Of a DNA stretch of 64,000 bases, positions 43,007 to 52,058 are shown in pieces. Each line of letters opens with the position of its first letter. Within the stretch, counting starts at the first letter, position 1. The position numbers and the translations under genes are program-made. The notes under the pieces were generated by a model. The model was given only the letters and a program-made list of their open reading frames with translations, was not told where the DNA came from and searched no databases. The DNA is from an uncultured Clostridium sp. (GTDB lineage: Bacteria > Bacillota > Clostridia > Lachnospirales > Lachnospiraceae), in contig CAKSBP010000001.1 in the NCBI GenBank assembly GCA_934438135.1, positions 62,001-126,000 on the forward strand, in the 5' to 3' direction.

Positions 43007-45661
43007 TTATTTTTTTACGTTCACAGTTACTTTTTTCGTCACTCCATTACACTTAACAGTAATTATAGCATTTCCGACTTTTAGACCAGTTACAACTCCC
43101 TGCTTATTGACAGCTGCCACCTTCTTATTACTTGAAACAAATGTAATAGTACCCTTTGGTATTGCCTTTGCGGAAATTGTTACCTTTCGTCCCCTACTCA
43201 CAATTAGATGCGTCTTACTAATTTTTACTTCAGGTTTTTTCACTGTAATTGTACACATTTGGGATAATCCATTGGCTTCTACTGTAATCACTGCCGTTCC
43301 AGCTTTCACAGCCGTTACTTTACCATACTTATCCACCTTGGCAATCTTTTGATTATTGCTATAATACCTTACCTTTTGACTAATTCCAACGGTTGTTGGT
43401 TTTATACGCATTATTGTTTTTCCCGCCGTGTAAATCGTTGCTTTATTAACATTCAATTTTAGGGATGTTCTCTTTACAGTCACAGTACAATATGCTTTTA
43501 CGCTATTTGCCTCTGCTGTAATTTTTACTTCACCTGCAGCCACCGCTGTCACTTTACCATACTTATCCACCTTGGCAATCTGACTATTGCTGCTCGTATA
43601 CTTTACTAAATTACTTATTCCCACAATTGTTGGCTTAAGCTGCAACGCAGTAGAACCAGTCGTATAGAGAGTTGCCTTAGTTGTATTAAGCTTAATAGAA
43701 GCCGGTTTCAGACCTGGTGCTTCTGACGGCTTCATGCTTGGTGCTTCTGATGGCTCCACGCTTGGTGCTTCTGATGGCTTCACGCTTGGTACTTTTGATG
43801 GCTCCACGCTTGGTGCTTCTGATGGCTCCACACTTGGTGCTTCTGATGGCTCCACGCTTGGTGCTTCTGATGGCTTCACGCTTGGTACTTCTGATGGCTC
43901 CACGCTTGGTACTTCTGATGGCTCCACACTTGGTGCTTCTGATGGCTCCATGCTTGGTGCTTCTGATGCTTGAAGAACAGATATTATTCGCTCAATCTTT
44001 TCCCCACTCTCTAAATGTGTTACTGTGAGCATCAATTCTCCATAAGCTTTCTCTGGATTATAGACGGTTAATTTGAGCTGAACTGGTGCATCTTCTTCCA
44101 TCTGTTCATAGTCCCAGTCTGTAAATATATCCCATTCTAAATCAAGTTCCTCGCCATCTTTTCTTACAAGATTAAATTCAAAATCTTCTAACAGTTCAAA
44201 CATTCCTGGTTTATATTCTGTATCATTATTATTATAAAACAGGATTGGATATACAAACTCGTCACCAAACTGTGGATTTACAATTTCGTCTTTTCCTCCT
44301 TGCCAAGCAAAATGATTAAACTTATCTAAATCGTCAATTTTCTTCTTACAGACCTTCCAAACATCCTTACCTTGTTCTGTATTCTTATGAATTTCAAATT
44401 CCGTATGAGCAGTTCCCTCAATTGAAAAGTCTCCATCTGATGCTTTATCAGCACTAATATATATATGACCATCTAAAAAACGTGCTATATTCTCTAAACC
44501 ATTACTATTTAAACGGGTAAAACCTCTTACACTTCCTCCAACTTGCAATGTCTGTTCATTATTTAATAAAACTGCCCCTGCTTTCTGCAAAGTCTCTAAA
44601 TTACTGCTTCCAATAAAATCACCTGCAATGCTAGGGCTATTCTTCATAGCTCTAAAATCAAGAATGGATTCGTTCTTTAATATCACTTTCTCAACATCAA
44701 ATCCTCCGGATGCTGGAAGTGTAATTCTAGCCTTATTTTCTAACACTACTTCATTTACATTAATAAGGCTGGCACTATCAATAAAAGCTGATTCTGCCAC
44801 TCTGACATTTACATTTCCATTATGGTTGGAACGATCAAATCCAGCAAGATTACTTTCTCCGTATAGAATAACCTCTACGTTACCATCTAATATGCCATTC
44901 ACCCCTCCAGTATATAATACTTGATCTAGCAATCTGGCATTTAAATGAATTTCTACATCCATTTTTCTGTCGTTCCAATAATCACCAGCATATATTCCAG
45001 CTAACTTAGTTTCGCTAGATGGATTAGTAATCCTGATTACTGCCTTTTCTCCTAGTGTTCCAAGACCTTTATATGCACCACCGCTTATATAAGGACGAAC
45101 AGATGACTGTACAGATGAAGACAGTTTTGTATTTACATTATTTAAAACAAGAGTATGTCCTGCTGCAAAAATAGTAGTACTTCTTTCTACCTGCTGGCCC
45201 AACATTCTCCCTAATAACACCTCAGGAATCATTTGTAAATTCATATTTCGAAATTCTACATCTGCTCCTAACTGAATTGTACTTCTAAGCATAAGACCAG
45301 AGAACTCGTCATCTCCTTCTACCGTTATAGCCTTATTAAAGAATAACGGCTTTGCTGATCCATCTGTATGTTTCTCATAATTTGTATACTTAACCAAACC
45401 AACCAGTTTTAATATTTCTCCGTCTTGAATATGCTTAAGAGCTGTACGTATATTTTGAAATGGCGAATCTTTTGTTCCTTTTCCTTCACCTTCTGTGCCC
45501 TCTCCATCTTCCAGATATACAATTTTCTCTGTACTCCTATTCTGCATCCCAAAAGTTTCCTGTGAATTTTTGGTGTTTTCTGCATGCACAGGATTCACTA
45601 TCGTTACAGAATTCATTAAAAGAGCTGTTAATAAAAATAATATAAGTATTCTTTTTCTCAT
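43007..45661 (-). CDS. Secreted beta-helix / Big2 surface protein with SEAPSVEP repeats
   Basis: The 884-aa exported protein has a signal peptide (1-28). A beta-helix-like region of about 450 residues follows (TKDSPFQNIRTALKHIQDGE, with repeated ITV/LVLNNVN strands as in right-handed parallel beta-helices). Next are eleven 8-residue repeats of the SEAPSVEP type and then three Big2 (bacterial Ig-like 2) domains (KVDKYGKVTAVAAGEVKITA and related). It has no enzymatic motif and no LPXTG anchor. The rod-like repeat probably lifts the N-terminal domain from the wall. Role unknown, presumably adhesion or carbohydrate binding. AAGGAG precedes the chosen start. Confidence 0.85.
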   Translation of the reverse strand: MRKRILILFLLTALLMNSVTIVNPVHAENTKNSQETFGMQNRSTEKIVYLEDGEGTEGEGKGTKDSPFQNIRTALKHIQDGEILKLVGLVKYTNYEKHTDGSAKPLFFNKAITVEGDDEFSGLMLRSTIQLGADVEFRNMNLQMIPEVLLGRMLGQQVERSTTIFAAGHTLVLNNVNTKLSSSVQSSVRPYISGGAYKGLGTLGEKAVIRITNPSSETKLAGIYAGDYWNDRKMDVEIHLNARLLDQVLYTGGVNGILDGNVEVILYGESNLAGFDRSNHNGNVNVRVAESAFIDSASLINVNEVVLENKARITLPASGGFDVEKVILKNESILDFRAMKNSPSIAGDFIGSSNLETLQKAGAVLLNNEQTLQVGGSVRGFTRLNSNGLENIARFLDGHIYISADKASDGDFSIEGTAHTEFEIHKNTEQGKDVWKVCKKKIDDLDKFNHFAWQGGKDEIVNPQFGDEFVYPILFYNNNDTEYKPGMFELLEDFEFNLVRKDGEELDLEWDIFTDWDYEQMEEDAPVQLKLTVYNPEKAYGELMLTVTHLESGEKIERIISVLQASEAPSMEPSEAPSVEPSEVPSVEPSEVPSVKPSEAPSVEPSEAPSVEPSEAPSVEPSKVPSVKPSEAPSVEPSEAPSMKPSEAPGLKPASIKLNTTKATLYTTGSTALQLKPTIVGISNLVKYTSSNSQIAKVDKYGKVTAVAAGEVKITAEANSVKAYCTVTVKRTSLKLNVNKATIYTAGKTIMRIKPTTVGISQKVRYYSNNQKIAKVDKYGKVTAVKAGTAVITVEANGLSQMCTITVKKPEVKISKTHLIVSRGRKVTISAKAIPKGTITFVSSNKKVAAVNKQGVVTGLKVGNAIITVKCNGVTKKVTVNVKK
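43703..43966 (-). repeat. Eleven tandem 24-nt repeats in the surface protein gene
   Basis: Exactly 264 bp encode eleven octapeptides of the form S-E/K-A/V-P-S-V/M-E/K-P. Units differ at a few bases. Copy number can change by slippage without breaking the frame. Confidence 0.95.
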
Positions 45662-45803
45662 AGTAATTTCTCCTTCTTTAGCAATGACTTTCCTTTCAAC
45701 ATTTTGTTTTTCGGCAGAATTTATTATATACTGTACTTCCAATTTAAGGATTAATTTACTTTTTTATACATTTGTATTTTCTCCCTTAATTAAGACAGTC
45801 CCC

Positions 45804-46283
45804 CTACTTATGATACGGCTCTCCTTTCATAATCCGATACCCTCTATATACCTGTTCCAGCAGCACCATCCGCATCATCTGATGTGGGAACGTCATCTTA
45901 GAAAAACTGATTTTAAAATCCGCTCTTTTTAACACTCTGTCATCTAATCCAAGAGACCCTCCAATTATGAACAAAATATGACTAACTCCGTTCACACCTA
46001 ACTGTTCAATTTTTTTTGAAAATTCTACAGAATCCAGCTGTTTTCCATCGATGGCAAGAGCCATAACATAAGCATCATCCTTAATATTCTTTAAAATCCG
46101 TTCACCTTCCTTTTCCTTAATCTGCTTCTCTTCATTTTCACTTGCCTGGTCTGGAGTCTTTTCATCCGACACTTCGATAATCTCCAGTTTACAATAACGG
46201 GACAGACGTTTTACATACTCTGCAATCCCCGCTGTAAAGTACTTCTCCTTGATTTTTCCTACACATAAAATTGTTATTTTCAT
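45804..46283 (-). CDS. rlmH: 23S rRNA pseudouridine-1915 N3-methyltransferase
   Basis: This 159-aa SPOUT-fold enzyme methylates the modified base at position 1915 (E. coli numbering) of 23S rRNA helix 69. The knot region is clear: ILFIIGGSLGLDDRVLKRAD and the C-terminal FPHQMMRMVLLEQVYRGYRI, ending GEPYHK as in all RlmH proteins. The start MKITILCVGKIKEKY at 46283 gives the standard length, with AAAGGAAA upstream. The longer in-frame extension is not conserved. It lies between a surface protein gene and an intergenic region of about 460 bp. Confidence 0.96.
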   Translation of the reverse strand: MKITILCVGKIKEKYFTAGIAEYVKRLSRYCKLEIIEVSDEKTPDQASENEEKQIKEKEGERILKNIKDDAYVMALAIDGKQLDSVEFSKKIEQLGVNGVSHILFIIGGSLGLDDRVLKRADFKISFSKMTFPHQMMRMVLLEQVYRGYRIMKGEPYHK

Positions 46284-46748
46284 GTTGTGTTTCCTTTCTA
46301 TTTTGTGAACAAAAATGTTCATATATTGTTCTCAAACGGGTCATACTTTGCACATATTTCTCTTGTATAATTAAAACCAAGATAGTGATAAAGATATTTT
46401 CACTTTCTCCTCCCCAACATTCATATAAAAAATAAAACACAAAGCCATTGAATTTCAGTGGCTTTGTTTGTGTCTAAATTTATTTCTCTATGTTAAAAAC
46501 GATGAAATCCTTAAATAAATCCCGCTTTGGTATATATAAAATTAACATTTAGAACACAGAATGTTCACAAATTCCGTTTATACTAATAATCAGATAGTGT
46601 TAGATAACACTTTCTACTCCCACCCTATTATACACTTTGTTGTCAAAGAACCCGCCAGATGGTGGGTTCTTTGACTTTTGTACATTTTATGTAGAATAAT
46701 AAGAAACAAAAGCTTCAGCAGGAAACTTTTCCCAACTGAAGCTTTTTA
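46284..46748. other. Intergenic region with three consecutive hairpins
   Basis: 465 bp without a supported gene. Hairpins are at 46437-46474 (CAAAGCCA / TGGCTTTG), 46643-46674 (TCAAAGAACCC / GGGTTCTTTGA) and 46708-46746 (AAAAGCTTCAG / CTGAAGCTTTT). The last is the terminator of the CNNM-type gene. The others lie in the leader direction of rlmH and could be terminators of short transcripts. Confidence 0.7.
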
Positions 46749-48071
46749 TTATACTTCTTTCACAACACGAACATATCGAATAATCTTATCTTTCACATCA
46801 ACAATATGGAAACTGTATCCCTTGTAACGGATAATCGTCTGTTCATCGTCTTTTGGTATGTGTCCCAGAATCGAAATCAAAAATCCATTTAATGTATCAA
46901 AATCTTCCTGCTCAAATTCAATATTCAGAATCTCTTCCACATCTTCCAGGGGAACCAGGCCTTTCATCAGATAACGTCCTTCTGTCTGTTTGATAATCAT
47001 TTTCTCTTCTACATCATATTCATCTGAGATGTTTCCAACGATTTCCTCCAGAATATCTTCCATAGCAACAAGCCCAGCTGTCTGTCCATATTCATCAATT
47101 GCGATTGCCATATGCACTTTTTTAATCCGCATCTCATTCCACAACACATCAATTGGCTGGGTATCTGGAACCAGAAATGGCTTACTGCATATGGTTTTTA
47201 CAGCCACTGTCCGATCCTGTCCGGATACATAGTACCTGGTCAAATCTTTTAAATACATAATTCCAACAATATTATCAATATCTTCATCATAAACCGGAAA
47301 ACGGGAAAAGGATTGTTCAATGACAAACTTCATTGCCTCATCCACAGTAAGAGAACCATCGATCCCCACAATTTTTTTCCGGTGAGTCATAATATCCATA
47401 ACTTCTTTCTCATCAAATTCTATGATATTTGAAATCATGGCAGCTTCGCTGTCTTCCAGGACACCTTGCTCATGTCCTTCATTTACGATTGAAATAATTT
47501 CATCCTCTGTTACATTTTCTTCCTCTCTGTTAGCTTTAATACGAAAAACAGCAAACGTAAAACGTGTTGCCTGTTCAAAGAGAAAAAGCATCGGACCAAA
47601 CGCATACAGTAATCGATTGGTCATTCCAAGGAAATAAAATACTGCTTTATCCGCCCAAATACGTGTCAGACGTCTTGGAAGTACATTTCCTAAGAACATA
47701 ACCAGAAAAATAAGCAGACACACCATCATGCAAGCCATCAGGTAAGTCGCCCATACTGGAGCCTTCGTAAATGAAAACATTGCTGCCAGTTTACGAAACG
47801 CACCATTATATAAGGTTCCAACAAACAAAATACCTATTAAGATACTTGTCCCTGTTTTCAGTACTTCAAATAAATTTATGTACCTGCTTGGTTCCTCCAA
47901 TAAGGTTAATATTTGAAGTGCCCGCTTATCACTTTCATTTTCTTCTGTACGCTTTCTGATTACACTCTCATTTACAGCAGTAAACGCCGCACATGCTGCA
48001 GACAGCAGTGCTAGAAAAAGAATCAAAAATAAAATAACTCCCAATCTCCAATAGGGATATCCATCACCCAT
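46749..48071 (-). CDS. CNNM/CorC-type (HlyC) membrane protein with CBS domains
   Basis: The 440-aa protein has an N-terminal DUF21/CNNM membrane domain with four hydrophobic segments (1-195), two CBS domains (about 215-340; DIMTHRKKIVGID, QSFSRFPVYDEDIDNIVGIMY and LVAMEDILEEIVGNI) and a C-terminal CorC_HlyC domain (about 350-440). CNNM proteins are implicated in Mg2+ or other cation efflux, and the CBS pair binds nucleotide. The old name hemolysin is misleading. AAAGGAG precedes the ATG. A terminator follows the stop codon. Confidence 0.93.
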   Translation of the reverse strand: MGDGYPYWRLGVILFLILFLALLSAACAAFTAVNESVIRKRTEENESDKRALQILTLLEEPSRYINLFEVLKTGTSILIGILFVGTLYNGAFRKLAAMFSFTKAPVWATYLMACMMVCLLIFLVMFLGNVLPRRLTRIWADKAVFYFLGMTNRLLYAFGPMLFLFEQATRFTFAVFRIKANREEENVTEDEIISIVNEGHEQGVLEDSEAAMISNIIEFDEKEVMDIMTHRKKIVGIDGSLTVDEAMKFVIEQSFSRFPVYDEDIDNIVGIMYLKDLTRYYVSGQDRTVAVKTICSKPFLVPDTQPIDVLWNEMRIKKVHMAIAIDEYGQTAGLVAMEDILEEIVGNISDEYDVEEKMIIKQTEGRYLMKGLVPLEDVEEILNIEFEQEDFDTLNGFLISILGHIPKDDEQTIIRYKGYSFHIVDVKDKIIRYVRVVKEV

Positions 48072-48137
48072 GAATTAAATAACTCCTTTACTAGTCTACT
48101 ATGTAAGCATCCTAAAATTGCTTACTACACATAGCGT

Positions 48138-48482
48138 CTAAGCAAGGGAAAAACTTACAAGTAATGCTTCATCAATTTTATACATAATCTCGTCATCCAA
48201 ATGACAGACTTTCTCTTTTAATCTGGATTTATCAATAGTTCTGACCTGCTCTAATAAAATAACAGAGTCTTTGACAATTCCGTATTTCTCTGCATTCAGC
48301 TCCACATGTGTTGGAAGCTTTGCTTTGTTCATCTTCGATGTAATTGCAGCACAGATTACAGTTGGGCTGTGCCGGTTTCCTGTATCATTCTGTATGATTA
48401 AAACAGGGCGCACTCCTCCTTGTTCTGACCCTACTACTGGTCTTAAATCTGCATAAAAAATATCTCCACGCTTTATAATCAC
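48138..48482 (-). CDS. mazF: MazF/EndoA-type mRNA interferase toxin
   Basis: The 114-aa protein aligns throughout with Bacillus EndoA: IIKRGDIFYADLRPVVGSEQ, GGVRPVLIIQNDTGNRHSPT, AKLPTHVEL, VILLEQVRTIDKSRL, then HLDDEIMYKIDEALLVS. The Arg in GGVRPVL and the Thr in SPTVI are the usual catalytic residues. I use GTG 48482 as start, matching the family N-terminus, with GGAG 10 nt upstream. It cleaves mRNA at short sequences when free of antitoxin. It follows alr as in B. subtilis, but the usual MazE-type antitoxin gene is not between them; only a 41-codon frame overlaps the site. Confidence 0.93.
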   Translation of the reverse strand: MIIKRGDIFYADLRPVVGSEQGGVRPVLIIQNDTGNRHSPTVICAAITSKMNKAKLPTHVELNAEKYGIVKDSVILLEQVRTIDKSRLKEKVCHLDDEIMYKIDEALLVSFSLA

Positions 48483-48483
48483 A

Positions 48484-48609
48484 TTATTCACACTCCACTT
48501 TATGGCTTTTTCTTTTATTGTTACCTTTTTTTTCTGTCGTATTCCATAAAATTTCATTCTGCGAATAATTATTTTTCGTGCTGCTCATGTTCATAAAAAC
48601 TTTAATCAT
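48484..48609 (-). CDS. Candidate small ORF directly upstream of mazF
   Basis: The frame ATG 48609 to TAA 48484 encodes 41 residues (MIKVFMNMSSTKNNYSQNEI and a Lys/Arg-rich second half), ending 1 nt before the mazF GTG. This is where an antitoxin would be coupled. It lacks a clear ribosome site and any ribbon-helix-helix or AbrB-like pattern. It is a possible atypical antitoxin or leader, or chance. Confidence 0.3.
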   Translation of the reverse strand: MIKVFMNMSSTKNNYSQNEILWNTTEKKGNNKRKSHKVECE

Positions 48610-48622
48610 TGCAAAATACTTT

Positions 48623-49810
48623 CTAGAAACTAATGTTATACGTAACCTGCGAGCAATGGTAAAAGTCATACGTTCCGATTTGTTTTCCTTTAAAATAGTA
48701 AACTCTTGGTACTCTTTTTCCAATGTCGCATACAAATTCATAATTAAAGGAATGGCTCATTCCAGCAAGTTCTTCTACGCTGATAAATTTATCTCCATCC
48801 CTTCCAACAAGGGTCACACAATCTCCTTCTTCAACGCCCTCTACGTCCGTTACGTCAACCATAAACTGATCCATGCAGATCCTGCCTATAATTGGTGCCT
48901 TCTGTCCTCGAATGAGAACATATCCACGATTAGAAAGTGATCTTGGATAACCATCTGCATAGCCTACTGGTACTGTCGCAACTTTTGTTTTCTTCGTTGT
49001 GACATAAGTTAACCCATAGCTGATACCTATATCTGGCTCAAGGTCCTTCAAATAGGTAATATAACTCCGAATCTCCATAGCGGGCTGTAACGGTAATACC
49101 TTCTTATTAACATCTTCCGATGGATAAAGACCATAAGTGGTAATTCCGGAACGGACCATATTGAAATCCGAGTTATTTATCTCCATAATTCCAGCACTGT
49201 TCGCAATATGCTTTACCGGTATATGAACTCCCTTTCTCTCTAATTCGTTTACAAATTCTGTGAATCTTTCCAGCTGCTTATACGCAAATGTCTTATCTTT
49301 CTCATCTGCTGTTGCAAAATGTGTAAAGCAGCCATCTATTTCAACACCATCTAACCCATTTATTTTTTGAATCGTTTCTATACTCTCCTGATTCATCGCA
49401 AATCCAATCCTGGACATTCCTGTATCCAGTGCAAGATGAATTTTCGCTGTTTTATTCTGCTTTTTGGCTTCTTCTGCCAATTTTACAGCTCTTTCATAGC
49501 TGAACATAGCTGGTATAATATCATATTTTACCAGCTGGCTGTAAAGTGGAATTGGTGTAACTCCTAGAATCAATAATGGCTTTGTGATACCCATGTTACG
49601 AAGTTCAATGCCTTCTTCTACAATCGCAATTCCATAAGCATCCGTAATTGGATCCAATATTTCTGCAATTGGAACAGCACCGTGTCCATAGCCATCTGCC
49701 TTGATGATCGCCATGATTTTGGTTCCAGGACTTACAATCTTTCTTGTTTCTTCTATGTTCTTATATATAGCATCCAAGTTTATATCGGCATGTACTCTGT
49801 AATACTCCAT
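48623..49810 (-). CDS. alr: Alanine racemase
   Basis: This 395-aa PLP enzyme converts L- to D-alanine for peptidoglycan. The PLP lysine is Lys37 in AIIKADGYGHGA. Other blocks are FTHFATADEKD, HIANSAGIMEI, VRSGITTYGLYPS, SYGLTYVT, VPVGYADGYPRSLSNRG and GRICMDQFMVDVTD. The C-terminal beta-barrel domain is complete, ending SFNYEFVCDIGKRVPRVYY. It is followed by mazF, and 26 nt upstream is the NAD(P)H-hydrate repair gene, an arrangement common in Firmicutes. Confidence 0.97.
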   Translation of the reverse strand: MEYYRVHADINLDAIYKNIEETRKIVSPGTKIMAIIKADGYGHGAVPIAEILDPITDAYGIAIVEEGIELRNMGITKPLLILGVTPIPLYSQLVKYDIIPAMFSYERAVKLAEEAKKQNKTAKIHLALDTGMSRIGFAMNQESIETIQKINGLDGVEIDGCFTHFATADEKDKTFAYKQLERFTEFVNELERKGVHIPVKHIANSAGIMEINNSDFNMVRSGITTYGLYPSEDVNKKVLPLQPAMEIRSYITYLKDLEPDIGISYGLTYVTTKKTKVATVPVGYADGYPRSLSNRGYVLIRGQKAPIIGRICMDQFMVDVTDVEGVEEGDCVTLVGRDGDKFISVEELAGMSHSFNYEFVCDIGKRVPRVYYFKGKQIGTYDFYHCSQVTYNISF

Positions 49811-49836
49811 GTTTCTGTCTCCTATCTACAAGATTT

Positions 49837-51336
49837 TTATAAAATAAATGATATTGCGTCTATTATATCACTTGCCATTAGGGAATAACAGTTCTTTTCC
49901 TCTGCTGCATAATTTCCAGCAAGCCCGTGTATATATACACCCAGTGCAGCTGCATCAAACAATTCCATTCCTTGTGCCAGCAGGCCTCCTATTATTCCAG
50001 ATAGAACATCGCCAGAACCTCCAGTTGCCATCCCATGGTTTCCGGATACATTTAAGTACATTTTCTCACCATCTGATACAACAGTTCTAGTGTCCTTTAA
50101 TGCCAGTACAAGCTTTTTATCTTTCGTAAAGTTTTCTGCCGTTTCCAGCAGGTTCTCCGCAATCTCAGAAACAGTCCTGTTTGTAAGCCTTGACATTTCT
50201 TTTAAATGCGGAGTCAGAATCACCTGTTCAGGCAGTTCAAATGCATCTTTGGAAATTTTCCATTTTTCAGACAGCAAATTAACTGCGTCTGCATCCATAA
50301 CTACTGGCACTTTTTTCTCTGCCAGAACAATCTCCATAAGCATGACTGCTGCCTTGGAAGTACCGATTCCAGGTCCTATCACGATGACATCTGACCATTC
50401 AATTTCCTTTTGGATTTGCTTCATTCCTTCTTCTGTCTGCAGTCTTTCTTCTGTATAATCTGACAAAAGAGCCTCTGGAAGAAGTGTTCCGATTACCGTG
50501 CGGTTTTTTTCATGAGTCAGCACTTTCACAAGCCCTGCTCCTATACGGTAAGCCGCTTTTGCACTCAAATAACAGGCTCCGCTTATGTTTTCGCTGCCTG
50601 CTATAACAAGCACCTTTCCATACGTGCCTTTATTCGAATAATCCTTCCGACCCGGGAGCTTTGACAAATCTTCTTTCTCATACAAAAATGCTCTCGGCGA
50701 AATCTTCTCTCCTGCCATCTTCGGAAAACCAATATCTGCTGTTACAGTTTCACCAGCATATCCGCATCCTGGATAGACAAGAAGTCCGAATTTAGTATAT
50801 CCAAAAGTGACGGTATAATCAGCTTTAACAGCTATATTTAGTATTTTCCCGGTATCTGCACTGATTCCTGAAGGTAAATCGACAGAAAATACAGTATTCT
50901 CTGCTTCATTGATTTCAGATATTATCTCTGCAAACACTCCGGTAACAGGTCTTTTCAGACCTACACCAAACATAGCATCTATAACAATAGTATATTCAGA
51001 TATCTTGGCAGAGTTGAGTACAGACATGCCCAGATTTTTCGCAATCTGTATCTGGAGCTTCATCTGCTCAGACATCTTTTCTATATTTCCAGCTACAAGA
51101 ATATCTACCTGATATCCCTTTTGGAATAATATCCTTGCTGTAGCTGCACCATCGCCACCATTATTACCGGTACCACATACAGCTACTATTCTATCATGCC
51201 TGTCAATTTTAGCAAGCAAAAAACATGCCATTTTTATGGAAGCTTTTTCCATCAATACAATAGAAGGAATTCCAATCACCTCTGAGGTGTAGCGATCAAT
51301 GGCACGCATTTCCTCCGAATTCACTATATATTTCAA
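49837..51336 (-). CDS. nnrDE: Bifunctional NAD(P)H-hydrate epimerase / ADP-dependent dehydratase
   Basis: The 499-aa fused enzyme repairs hydrated NADH and NADPH. The N-terminal epimerase (1 to about 215; NnrE/YjeF_N) has VAVCGTGNNGGDGAATAR, DAMFGVGLKRPVTG and VDLPSGISADTG. The C-terminal kinase-like dehydratase (about 230-499; NnrD) has VLVIAGSENISGACYLSAKA, VIGPGIGTS, PVVMDADAVNLLSE, ILTPHLKEMSRL and MATGGSGDVLSGIIGGLL. The start is TTG at 51336 with GGAGG 7 nt upstream. It probably forms one transcription unit with alr downstream (26-nt gap) and the unknown gene upstream (24-nt gap). Confidence 0.95.
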   Translation of the reverse strand: MKYIVNSEEMRAIDRYTSEVIGIPSIVLMEKASIKMACFLLAKIDRHDRIVAVCGTGNNGGDGAATARILFQKGYQVDILVAGNIEKMSEQMKLQIQIAKNLGMSVLNSAKISEYTIVIDAMFGVGLKRPVTGVFAEIISEINEAENTVFSVDLPSGISADTGKILNIAVKADYTVTFGYTKFGLLVYPGCGYAGETVTADIGFPKMAGEKISPRAFLYEKEDLSKLPGRKDYSNKGTYGKVLVIAGSENISGACYLSAKAAYRIGAGLVKVLTHEKNRTVIGTLLPEALLSDYTEERLQTEEGMKQIQKEIEWSDVIVIGPGIGTSKAAVMLMEIVLAEKKVPVVMDADAVNLLSEKWKISKDAFELPEQVILTPHLKEMSRLTNRTVSEIAENLLETAENFTKDKKLVLALKDTRTVVSDGEKMYLNVSGNHGMATGGSGDVLSGIIGGLLAQGMELFDAAALGVYIHGLAGNYAAEEKNCYSLMASDIIDAISFIL

Positions 51337-51360
51337 TTCTCCGCCTCCAACATCTACAGA

Positions 51361-51993
51361 CTATTCTGCCTTATCGTCTGAAAATTTCGTATCAAACTTA
51401 TTAATGGCATCATACCCAAGCAGGTTATGCATATACGTATAAATCTGCGTATTCATCTCTTCTTTTTCCTGTTTCAGAAGAATCCTCTGCTTTAATTTTT
51501 CCCGTGCCTGGTTAATCCAGCTTCCAAGTTCTTCAATCTGCTTTGTATTTCTTCCAATCACAGAATACCAGTACTTGAGACATTCGATTACAAGCTTTTC
51601 ATTAACATTACGGATTTTGTTCGGCATGTCAAGAAGTTCATCACTTCCATTTTCCAGCTTCTCGTTGATTTCCAGAACCATTTTCTGACTCGTCTCCTGC
51701 TTCTTATCTCTCTTCTTCTGCACATCCAAATCCGTTGTTTCTTCCATATTCTCTACGATCTGATTTAACAGTTTAGACTTCAGCTTTTTCATATCTTTCA
51801 TGTCATTGACAAGCTTCCCCTGCTGTTTCAGCAATTCAGTCAGTTCTTTCTCCAGTTTCCGTATTGCTGGGGTTTTCGCCTCTTCTGGAAACAGCTCATG
51901 CCATTTGGGATCCAGAATAAGAATTGGTATTTTCTTTTTATCTACAATTGCCTTTAAATCCATTTCCTGATTCTTACTTTTTCGTTTAAACAT
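51361..51993 (-). CDS. Coiled-coil protein of unknown function
   Basis: This 210-aa soluble protein is not recognised. It starts MFKRKSKNQEMDLKAIVDKK, then has a KIPILILDPKWHELFP block and long charged helices (about 50-110 and 165-190) that predict coiled coils. It has no signal peptide. The start at 51993 is preferred over an earlier in-frame site because AAGGGG lies just upstream. It sits between rex and nnrDE. The PILILDPKWHELFPE element is the most family-like part, but I cannot name a function. Confidence 0.72.
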   Translation of the reverse strand: MFKRKSKNQEMDLKAIVDKKKIPILILDPKWHELFPEEAKTPAIRKLEKELTELLKQQGKLVNDMKDMKKLKSKLLNQIVENMEETTDLDVQKKRDKKQETSQKMVLEINEKLENGSDELLDMPNKIRNVNEKLVIECLKYWYSVIGRNTKQIEELGSWINQAREKLKQRILLKQEKEEMNTQIYTYMHNLLGYDAINKFDTKFSDDKAE

Positions 51994-52024
51994 ATATGCA
52001 CCCCTTATAAAATTAGATAAAAAC

Positions 52025-52048
52025 CCAGCCACCGGTTTGGGTGGCTGG
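52025..52048 (-). terminator. Terminator of rex
   Basis: The perfect 9-bp GC-rich stem CCAGCCACC / GGTGGCTGG is followed by GTTTTTATC on the minus strand. Confidence 0.88.
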
Positions 52049-52058
52049 ATTTTAACTG

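Noticed and set aside
43703..43966. CRISPR array
   Set aside because: The 24-nt units are contiguous without spacers and encode an in-frame octapeptide repeat.
43717..44028. Plus-strand frames with repetitive LVLLMAP or GASDGSTL sequence
   Set aside because: They are antisense shadows of the 24-nt repeat in the minus-strand surface protein; repeats of 24 nt keep all frames open.
46189..46440. 83-codon minus frame upstream of rlmH
   Set aside because: It overlaps the conserved start of rlmH in another frame, has no ribosome site and includes a terminator hairpin.
48484..48741. Full 85-codon frame upstream of mazF as an antitoxin
   Set aside because: Its first half overlaps the alr coding end in another frame and lacks a ribosome site; only the shorter 41-codon version is worth keeping as a candidate.
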